Shown in pieces: positions 1 to 4,387 of a DNA stretch of 5,087 nucleotides. The stretch's first letter is position 1. Each line of letters opens with the position of its first letter. The stretch is from Sulfuriferula sp. Lineage in GTDB: Bacteria > Pseudomonadota > Gammaproteobacteria > Burkholderiales > Sulfuriferulaceae. The position numbers and the translations under genes are program-made. The notes under the pieces were generated by a model that searched no databases, was not told the origin of the DNA, and was given only the letters and a program-made list of their open reading frames with translations. The stretch is from the NCBI GenBank assembly GCA_027311185.1, contig DAICZK010000113.1, positions 1 to 5,087 of the forward strand, given 5' to 3'.

Positions 1-161
1 CCGGCTTGCTGCTGGATTTGCCAATGGCGGGCGCGCAATTCGCTGCCTTGAGCTTCGAGAGCGGCGACGTCGATTTCGCCGTGCCAGAATTTTTCCAGGG
101 CGAATTTGAGTTCGCGGTGCTTGCCTATGCGGGGAAAGCCTAAACTGTGTATGGTAGTCAT
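1..161 (-). CDS. metE: Cobalamin-independent methionine synthase (MetE), N-terminal fragment
   Basis: Only the first 53 codons are present; the gene runs off the left edge. MetE is cytoplasmic and transfers the methyl group of 5-methyltetrahydropteroyltri-glutamate to homocysteine, the last step of methionine synthesis without vitamin B12. The fragment begins [19 protein letters not shown] and continues with [10 protein letters not shown]. The LGFPRIGxxRELK pattern followed by a W-containing helix is the hallmark N-terminus of MetE. The catalytic zinc-binding half lies outside the window, so completeness cannot be judged. The start at 161 is supported by homology and by a TGGAG ribosome binding site 9 bases upstream. 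It is divergent from metR across 112 bases, the classical arrangement in which MetR activates metE. Confidence 0.93.
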   Translation of the reverse strand, partial: MTTIHSLGFPRIGKHRELKFALEKFWHGEIDVAALEAQGSELRARHWQIQQQA

Positions 162-170
162 GGTGGGTTA

Positions 171-175
171 CTCCA
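171..175 (-). promoter_or_regulatory. Ribosome binding site of metE
   Basis: On the minus strand TGGAG lies 9 bases before the ATG at 161. It supports that start codon. No cobalamin riboswitch could fit between this site and metR. Confidence 0.6.
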
Positions 176-237
176 GGGGGATATTAGATGGCACTGACAG
201 CGTGCATCTTGCGGTAATATCCTCTATGATGCAAACG

Positions 238-254
238 AATTGTTTTTATCAATT
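238..254. promoter_or_regulatory. Second LysR-type inverted repeat in the metE-metR gap
   Basis: AATTG (238-242) and CAATT (250-254) form a perfect inverted repeat with a 7-base spacer. Positions 240-252 fit T-N11-A. Its centre is 18 bases from the centre of the TGAA-N5-TTCA box, toward metE. LysR-type regulators usually bind two adjacent sites as a tetramer, so this could be the weaker activation site. It does not match the MetR consensus (no TGAA/TTCA). On the minus strand TTGATA at 252-247 could instead be the -35 element of metE, but no convincing -10 follows. Confidence 0.4.
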
Positions 255-268
255 GCATGAATTATTTT
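240..268 (+). promoter_or_regulatory. Possible metR promoter
   Basis: TTGTTT (240-245), a 17-base spacer and TATTTT (263-268) form a weak sigma70-like promoter pointing toward metR. If used, transcription would start at or next to the metR ATG at 274, giving a nearly leaderless message, which would fit the lack of a visible ribosome binding site. The -10 element overlaps the MetR box, consistent with autorepression. Each hexamer is a partial match in AT-rich sequence, so this is tentative. Confidence 0.25.
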
Positions 269-270
269 CA
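258..270. promoter_or_regulatory. Putative MetR operator (TGAA-N5-TTCA)
   Basis: The sequence TGAATTATTTTCA is a perfect inverted repeat of the MetR consensus known from enterobacterial metE, metH and metR promoters (TGAA-N5-TTCA). Including the flanking A257 and T271 the arms are 5 bases each. It also fits the LysR-family T-N11-A rule. It ends 3 bases before the metR start codon. For metE it lies about 97 bases upstream of the start, a usual position for an activator site. From its position it could activate metE and repress metR. The match is seen directly; the function is inferred from the neighbouring metR gene. Confidence 0.75.
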
Positions 271-273
271 TAT

Positions 274-1188
274 ATGCTTGCACTCAAACATCTGCGCCTG
301 ATTGAGGCCATCAACGACTGCGGCAGCATCACCAGCGCCGCGAGGCGTCTTTTTCTGACCCAGTCCGCATTGTCGCATCAACTGGTCGCGCTCGAAACCT
401 ATTACGGCGTGAACCTGTTCGAACGCGCGCGCCCCTTGCGGCTTACCGCTGCTGGAGAATTGCTGCTGGCGTTGTCGCGCGACATCATGCCCCGAATTGA
501 AGCCGCCAAACGCGATCTGGCGAGGCTGGTCGAGGATAAACAGTCGGGCAAACTACGCATCGCAGTCGAGTGTCATACCTGCTACGACTGGCTCATGCCG
601 GCGATGGATGCTTACCGCACCAACTGGCCCGAGGTTGAAATGGACCTGGTGGGCGGGTTTCATACCGACCCGATCGCCCTGCTGGCGGAAGATAAAGCGG
701 ATCTGGTGATCGTGTCCGAAACCGGCAAGCAAAAAGGCGTGGTGTTCAACCCGCTGTTTCGCTACGAAATGCTGGCGCTGATGGCGACGGCGCACCCGCT
801 CGCGGCAAAATCGCATTTAACCGCGCGGGATTTTGCCAGCGATGTGCTGATTACTTATCCGGCGCCCGATCGTCTGCTCGACTTGATACGCCGCGTGTTA
901 AAACCCGCAGGCATCAATCCCGAGCGCCGTTACGCGGAACTTACCATCGCCATCGTCCAGCTAGTCGCCAGCCGCAAGGGGCTGGCAGCGTTGCCGGCGT
1001 GGGCGATTCCCAGCTACCTGGAGCGCGGTTACGTGGTTGCGCGTACGATTACCCGGCGCGGGCTGTGGAGCGGTCTTTATGCGGCTGCACGCGAGGCCGA
1101 TGCCGGACGCGCTTTCCACAAGGATTTTGTGACGACATTGCGCGAACAGGCGTTCATGAATCTGCCCACGATAGAGCCCCTGGCGTAG
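274..1188 (+). CDS. metR: LysR-type transcriptional activator of methionine genes (MetR)
   Basis: The product is 304 residues, the usual length for LysR-type regulators. MetR binds near metE (and often metH) and activates with homocysteine as co-inducer. The N-terminal winged helix-turn-helix reads MLALKHLRLIEAINDCGSI, then the recognition segment TQSALSHQL (residues 29-37). The order KHL, CGS, TQSALSHQ, LFxR and PLRLT matches enterobacterial MetR closely. The effector domain has the MetR-typical IAVECHTCYDWL (about 96-107), WPEVEMD, HPLAAK, ITYP and GLWSGLYAA motifs. The start at 274 was chosen because MLALKHL aligns with the MIEVKHL start of E. coli MetR. In-frame ATGs at 226 and 229 would add an unrelated extension across the operator. 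No clear Shine-Dalgarno precedes 274. Its position opposite metE supports the assignment. A decayed IS element begins 2 bases after the stop codon. Confidence 0.93.
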   Translation: MLALKHLRLIEAINDCGSITSAARRLFLTQSALSHQLVALETYYGVNLFERARPLRLTAAGELLLALSRDIMPRIEAAKRDLARLVEDKQSGKLRIAVECHTCYDWLMPAMDAYRTNWPEVEMDLVGGFHTDPIALLAEDKADLVIVSETGKQKGVVFNPLFRYEMLALMATAHPLAAKSHLTARDFASDVLITYPAPDRLLDLIRRVLKPAGINPERRYAELTIAIVQLVASRKGLAALPAWAIPSYLERGYVVARTITRRGLWSGLYAAAREADAGRAFHKDFVTTLREQAFMNLPTIEPLA

Positions 1189-1190
1189 AG

Positions 1191-1217
1191 TGATCTTGTC
1201 TTGATTTTGTGAACACC
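1191..1217. repeat. Terminal inverted repeat of the IS remnant, orfB end
   Basis: This end starts TGATCTTG and ends ACACC, with TGATT in the middle (1202-1206). Compared with the reverse complement of 1854-1879 it matches at 8 contiguous outer bases, then at 1, 5 and 5 further bases, 19 of 27 with one gap. The orfB stop codon (1223-1221) is 4 bases inside it, typical of IS3-family elements. Confidence 0.7.
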
Positions 1218-1220
1218 CGG

Positions 1221-1816
1221 TTAAGCTACTGCTTGCTCCTAGAACGACACCGGTGATTGATCGCCGAGCGTTGAATGCAAGCGCTTCCGCTTGTAATAGA
1301 CTTCAATGCATTCGAACCTATGCGCCCGAGCAATTTTCTGTGTAACGAATCGCTCGCCGTGAAAGACTTAAACTTTCGGATCACGGTGCCAGAACCCCAA
1401 GGTCGTCATGCGCTCGGACATCTATCAGCTGACCACCAGACGTGTTCACGGTTCTGCGCCGCGGTCAGATATAGCCAGCTTTCATCAGTCGCGATATAGG
1501 GGTGAGTAGACCGCGGGATGTTCACCTACGATCTCTCGCAGAGCCGGACGTGAGCCTCTCGACTCATCATGCGCGCCACCCGCTGCTTGCCCACCATAAG
1601 CCATTAGTGCACAGTTGCTGGGAAATGCGCGGCGCGCCGGCGCGAACTCTGTGTTAAGTGAAAATCCGGCGCGCGCCAACAGCCAGTCGTGTGTTGACGT
1701 GCTCACGGCTGGAACGAGACCCGTTTCTCAAGCCATCTTCGGCGTTCCTGTGCCCGTTTCTTGAGTTCCGGCCTATACCAGTTCCGTGTCTGTTTTGCCT
1801 ATAGTTGCGATCGCAT
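1221..1816 (-). pseudogene. IS3-family transposase (orfA/orfB) pseudogene, frameshifted and internally deleted
   Basis: No open frame covers this region, but minus-strand pieces in the right order match IS3-family transposases. At 1816 an ATG with a good Shine-Dalgarno starts MRSQL and is stopped at codon 6. Most of orfA is then missing; a charged stretch ELKKRAQERRRWLEK may be its C-terminal part. OrfB pieces follow: VSTSTHDWLLARA (about 1700), GAPRISQQLCTNGLW (1638-1594), VGKQRVARMM (1594-1565, shifted frame), YIATDESWLYLTAA (1498-1457), then HGERFVTQKIARAH from 1361, followed in frame by FECIEVYYKRKRLHSTLG and QSPVSF to 1242. A premature TAG (1241-1239) precedes the probable original TAA (1223-1221). 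The segment with the second catalytic aspartate and the glutamate of the DDE triad, normally between the YIATDE and HGERF blocks, is deleted, and the first aspartate is not conserved. The gene is dead. Confidence 0.78.
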
Positions 1817-1821
1817 TTGTT

Positions 1822-1857
1822 CACCTCTGGCTAATAGTTTATCCTCTTAGCCAGGTG
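1822..1857 (-). promoter_or_regulatory. Hairpin covering the ribosome binding site of the IS transposase
   Basis: CTGGCTAA (1827-1834) and TTAGCCAG (1847-1854) are a perfect 8-base inverted repeat with a 12-base loop. CAC (1822-1824) pairs with GTG (1855-1857) after a 2-base bulge. On the minus strand the 3' arm contains AGAGGTG (1828-1822), 5 bases before the orfA ATG at 1816. In RNA read in from outside, the stem would hide this Shine-Dalgarno. Such masking is known in IS10 and IS50 as a guard against transposase expression from external promoters; applying it here is inference. Confidence 0.6.
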
Positions 1858-1879
1858 TATGTGAATCATGGCAAGATCA
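1854..1879. repeat. Terminal inverted repeat of the IS remnant, orfA end
   Basis: Read on the minus strand it begins TGATCTTG, contains TGATT and ends ACACC, the same blocks in the same order as the repeat at 1191-1217. It sits 38 bases outside the orfA start remnant at 1816. Host DNA resumes at about 1880, 17 bases before the VOC start codon. Confidence 0.68.
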
Positions 1880-1884
1880 TAATT

Positions 1885-1891
1885 AGGAGGT
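1885..1891 (+). promoter_or_regulatory. Strong ribosome binding site of the VOC gene
   Basis: AGGAGGT lies 5 bases before the ATG at 1897 and fixes that start. It is just outside the end of the IS remnant at 1879, so it survived the insertion. Confidence 0.85.
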
Positions 1892-1896
1892 ACACA

Positions 1897-2217
1897 ATGA
1901 GTGGTCAGCAGGAACTGGATATTGTTCATCATCTCGCCGTCTCGGTTACCGAAATCAGCGCCAGTGTGACCTGGTACCGCCAGCAATTCCATTGTGAGGT
2001 GGCGTATCAGGACGATACCTGGGCGTTGCTGAAATTCGCCAATCTGAGCCTGGCACTGGTGCTGCCTGTGCAGCATCCGGCGCACCTGGGAATCACGCGC
2101 GGTGATGCGGCGCGCTGGGGCGAATTGACAACGCACAGGGATGGTACGCGTTCGGTTTACGTTCTCGACCCCGACGGAAATCAGGTCGAAATCATGGACG
2201 CGGCCAGCCTGCGCTAG
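1897..2217 (+). CDS. Single-domain VOC (glyoxalase/bleomycin-resistance fold) protein
   Basis: The product is 106 residues, slightly short for a one-domain VOC protein (often 120-140). VOC proteins are cytoplasmic, metal-binding paired beta-alpha-beta-beta-beta folds that act as isomerases, dioxygenases, epimerases or antibiotic-binding proteins. The first half reads IVHHLAVSVTEIS then VTWYRQQF, the usual metal-ligand histidine (His12) and helix. The second half starts PAHLGI (His63) and ends YVLDPDGNQVEIMD, with Glu98 as the typical last ligand. The position often holding a glutamate in the first half is near Lys46, so the metal site may be incomplete. The start follows the AGGAGGT site; an in-frame ATG at 1786 lies inside the IS remnant with no ribosome binding site. 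Substrate is unknown. It was probably once co-transcribed with metR, 19 bases apart without the IS. Confidence 0.85.
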   Translation: MSGQQELDIVHHLAVSVTEISASVTWYRQQFHCEVAYQDDTWALLKFANLSLALVLPVQHPAHLGITRGDAARWGELTTHRDGTRSVYVLDPDGNQVEIMDAASLR

Positions 2218-2549
2218 AATTTCAGGCGGAATTTCATTTCCGTGCCGGGAATTGAAAAATGTCTACGAAAACGAGTGAAGTCCAATATGCGTATAGTGGG
2301 CCTAAGTGGCGGTGAGTATCCCCGCGTTCGAGGGCGTGAAAAAACTAATGAGAAGCGTAAGACTACCGCTTCTCATCTAAAATTAAAAAACTATCCCGGT
2401 GTATGCCCCAGGCTTGATTAAAATATTGCGCCAAGTTGTCGCATTGATCGCCGGAGCCGGCGAGAACACTTACAACTTGCTGACACTCTTAATAATCTTA
2501 ACGGCGTGCTTTGCGAATTCTTTAAGGAAATGAGAATTTAATTTTTCGA
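2218..2549. other. Convergent intergenic region between the VOC gene and pgaD
   Basis: This 332-base AT-richer stretch lies between the stop of the rightward VOC gene and the stop of leftward pgaD. The one clear element is the terminator hairpin at 2339-2376. A small palindrome (TCGCCG-GAGC-CGGCGA) at about 2448-2463 has no U-tract on either strand. Short frames exist (an 18-codon ATG frame at 2259 and a hydrophobic GTG/TTG frame ending at 2533), but none has a convincing start. No tRNA or other RNA gene was recognised. Confidence 0.6.
2339..2376 (-). terminator. Rho-independent terminator of the pga operon
   Basis: ATGAGAAGCG (2348-2357) and CGCTTCTCAT (2367-2376) form a perfect 10-base stem with a 9-base loop. 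Read on the minus strand the stem is followed after a TAG spacer by six T residues (2344-2339). It lies 173 bases beyond the pgaD stop. On the plus strand the stem is followed by CTAAAATTAAAA, so it would not be a good terminator for the VOC gene. Confidence 0.7.
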
Positions 2550-3071
2550 TCAGGCGGGTCCCGAAATTTTGTCGTGGTCGGGCGAAGTTTGTGGCGAGCC
2601 AAGTGCTGTAGCGTTGATTGCGCTCCGGTGCGGTTCGATGCTAATGATCTGTCCGTCGGCATTAAAACTGAAATCGGCGTTTTTCTCTTGTCGCGCGCGT
2701 AATACGGCGATTTCTTCCAGGCCGAACGTGTGGCCGATATCTTGCGCCGAGACTTGTTTTAGAGAGCCGCGCCGGTCACGGGCGTGAAAACGCAGCCAGT
2801 TATACATCGCCCACAAGATAAACAGTGCGCCGCCCACGGCGATTGCTGAGGCATAGATCTTTAGTGTTTGAAATGTTCGCACGGAATCCGACAGTACGAA
2901 TATTTCCAGACGCTGATAACCGAACGCCCACGCCAGTACTGCAATCAGCGGCAGCATGATATAGAGCCAGATAATCCAGCCTGCGGTCGCGATAAGGAAC
3001 AACACGCTTTTTTTTGTTTTGGTTACCAGTTCCGGGTGGTAAACCGTTTTGGGTATGCGCGGGTAACTCAT
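2550..3071 (-). CDS. pgaD: PNAG synthase accessory subunit PgaD
   Basis: This 173-residue inner-membrane protein partners with PgaC; in E. coli both are needed for poly-beta-1,6-N-acetylglucosamine polymerisation and together respond to cyclic di-GMP. Two hydrophobic segments are visible (about residues 23-51 and 70-92). The second ends in ALFILWAMYNWLRF, matching the ALYNKLRF segment of E. coli PgaD. A cytoplasmic C-terminal part follows, with GLEEIAVLRARQEK and FSFNADGQIISI, like the E. coli tail. The protein is longer than E. coli PgaD (137 residues), with an N-terminal leader (IPKTVYHPELV) and a polar C-terminal extension of roughly 25-30 residues. The ATG overlaps the pgaC stop by 4 bases (ATGA), implying translational coupling. 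It is the last gene of the operon. Confidence 0.88.
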   Translation of the reverse strand: MSYPRIPKTVYHPELVTKTKKSVLFLIATAGWIIWLYIMLPLIAVLAWAFGYQRLEIFVLSDSVRTFQTLKIYASAIAVGGALFILWAMYNWLRFHARDRRGSLKQVSAQDIGHTFGLEEIAVLRARQEKNADFSFNADGQIISIEPHRSAINATALGSPQTSPDHDKISGPA

Positions 3072-4387
3072 GACGGATTGTTCTTTGTAGCGCGCAGGCC
3101 GCGGTCGGGGCTGACCCAGCGTGCGCGGCGACCGCGTTTTTTGAGCAAGGTTTTGGGCACTGCCACGACGGTAGTCAGCATGATTAACAGCCAGAATGCG
3201 AGCGGATACCAGATAATCCAGAAATAGTTACGGAAAAAGCGCTTTTTTGGTTCGTAACGCCGGTCTATCATCAGGCTGATGCCGAACTGGATCAATGTCG
3301 TGATGCCCAGCACGACTCCGTTCCACTGCGGCAACAGCGTGTCGACATGCCAGCGCGGCGGTAGCGGGACGACCAGTCCGACCAGATACAGCAGAATGAT
3401 CAGGAACATGATGTAGGCCCAGGCCACCGATGCGATATATTCCAGCGCTACCGCCCAGAAACGGCGGCGTCGCCAGATCAGCAGATCGCGGCCGTGCTTG
3501 AGCAGTACCTCGATACCGCCCTGCGCCCAGCGCAGGCGTTGTTTCCACAACCCGTGAAAAGTCTCCGGCATGTAAATGTAGCACAAGGCGTCGGGTTCGT
3601 AGCGTATGTCCCAATAATCCATTTGTAGCCGCCAGGAGATGTCGATGTCCTCGGTGATCATTTCCTCGGACCAGTAGCCGATGCGGTGCAAGGCTGTGCG
3701 TCGAAACCCGACGATGACGCCGGAAACTGTGAATATCCGGCCATAGACCCGTTGCGCCCGCTTCATCAGCCCGATAATCGAGGAAAATTCCCCTACCTGG
3801 AGTTTAGCCAGCAAGGATGAGCGGTTGAGGATGCGCGGATTGCCGGTGACAGCGCCGACGCGTTTGCCGGAAGCCAGATGCGTCATCATCCAGGCGACTG
3901 CATTGGGATGGAGCAGGGCATCGCCATCGATGCAGATCAGAAATTCGTGTTGCGCGGCGATAGCCCCGGCGCGCAAGGCGATGGCCTTGCCCTGATTGCT
4001 GGTCAGATGCACCACGCGCAGCCGCGGATTGCTCTGCGCAAGTTCATCGAGGATGGCGGCGGTACCGTCTCGCGAGCCGTCATTGACAGCAATCACTTCA
4101 AAATCGGGGTAGGCCGAGGCCAGCGCGTAATGCATGGTGTCGCGTACATTCTGTTCTTCGTTGAAGCAGGGTATCAGGATACTGGCGGGCGGCTGTTCGG
4201 CGGTTGGGGGCGGCGTGTCGGGGCCGAGATGATGCTGGTTTTCCCAGCGCATGTAATACCAGACGCCACCTATCATCCACATCCAGGCCATGACCAGCGG
4301 ATAATAAAACGCGTAGCCGAACAGGAAGCTGCGGGTGCTTTCCACGCTCAGGGCGACGATCGTATCCATTTGTACAAAAAGAGCCAT
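3068..4387 (-). CDS. pgaC: Poly-beta-1,6-N-acetyl-D-glucosamine synthase (PgaC/HmsR/IcaA family)
   Basis: At 439 residues this matches E. coli PgaC (441). It is an inner-membrane, processive family 2 glycosyltransferase that polymerises UDP-N-acetylglucosamine into PNAG and passes it across the membrane. An N-terminal membrane segment (about 20-45) precedes the GT-A domain. Visible motifs are ILIPCFNEE (70-78), VNDGSRDGT (101-109, UDP binding), CIDGDALL with the DxD-type Asp154/Asp156, TGNPRI (181-186), ITEDIDISWRLQ (244-255, TED catalytic base region) and QRLRWAQGG (283-291, the QxxRW motif of processive synthases). Further membrane segments follow at about 311-341, 355-375 and 386-412, then a basic tail. 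All catalytic motifs are intact. The start overlaps the pgaB stop by 1 base (TGATG), and pgaD overlaps its end, so the three are one transcription unit. Confidence 0.95.
   Translation of the reverse strand: MALFVQMDTIVALSVESTRSFLFGYAFYYPLVMAWMWMIGGVWYYMRWENQHHLGPDTPPPTAEQPPASILIPCFNEEQNVRDTMHYALASAYPDFEVIAVNDGSRDGTAAILDELAQSNPRLRVVHLTSNQGKAIALRAGAIAAQHEFLICIDGDALLHPNAVAWMMTHLASGKRVGAVTGNPRILNRSSLLAKLQVGEFSSIIGLMKRAQRVYGRIFTVSGVIVGFRRTALHRIGYWSEEMITEDIDISWRLQMDYWDIRYEPDALCYIYMPETFHGLWKQRLRWAQGGIEVLLKHGRDLLIWRRRRFWAVALEYIASVAWAYIMFLIILLYLVGLVVPLPPRWHVDTLLPQWNGVVLGITTLIQFGISLMIDRRYEPKKRFFRNYFWIIWYPLAFWLLIMLTTVVAVPKTLLKKRGRRARWVSPDRGLRATKNNPS

Larger units (their letters stand above)
1191..1879 (-). 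mobile_element. Decayed IS3-family insertion sequence remnant
   Basis: The 689-base stretch between metR and the VOC gene carries minus-strand fragments of an IS3-family orfA/orfB transposase, bracketed by degenerate terminal inverted repeats beginning TG and ending CA. Complete IS3 elements are usually about 1.2-1.5 kb, so roughly half is missing. The order agrees with a full element: from the right, the right-hand repeat, an RBS-masking hairpin, an orfA start at 1816, orfB fragments, and the orfB C-terminus stopping at 1221, 4 bases before the left-hand repeat. No matching 3-4 base target duplication is seen (GAG on the left, TAA on the right), as expected for an old insertion. The family assignment rests on transposase motifs; the subgroup is not determined. 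The element cannot encode its own transposase. Confidence 0.8.

Noticed and set aside
106..273. N-terminal extension of the metR frame back to 106.
   Set aside because: It would overlap metE and cross the operator; homology to MetR starts exactly at the ATG at 274.
1275..1499. 74-codon plus-strand open frame.
   Set aside because: It is antisense to the transposase pseudogene and has no recognisable features.
1632..1674. GC-rich inverted repeat GCGCGCCGG (1632-1640) and CCGGCGCGC (1666-1674) with a 25-base loop.
   Set aside because: Low-complexity GC sequence inside the dead orfB; no U-tract and no link to any other signal.
1485..1706. 73-codon minus-strand open frame in the IS relic.
   Set aside because: It joins pieces of the decayed orfB in mixed frames, has no ribosome binding site, and its ends do not match a protein family.
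1817..1845. Promoter-like pair TTGTTC (1817-1822), 17 bases, TATCCT (1840-1845) pointing toward the VOC gene.
   Set aside because: Both hexamers are partial matches and lie within the orfA leader hairpin of the IS relic, so the resemblance is probably chance; it remains possible that the relic supplies a promoter.
2259..2315. 18-codon frame MSTKTSEVQYAYSGPKWR after the VOC gene.
   Set aside because: Only a weak purine stretch upstream and no known family; too short to support.
2399..2533. 44-codon hydrophobic frame (GTG at 2399 or TTG at 2414) with a lipobox-like LTAC near its end.
   Set aside because: No Shine-Dalgarno, non-ATG start, and only seven residues after the cysteine; probably chance in AT-rich sequence.
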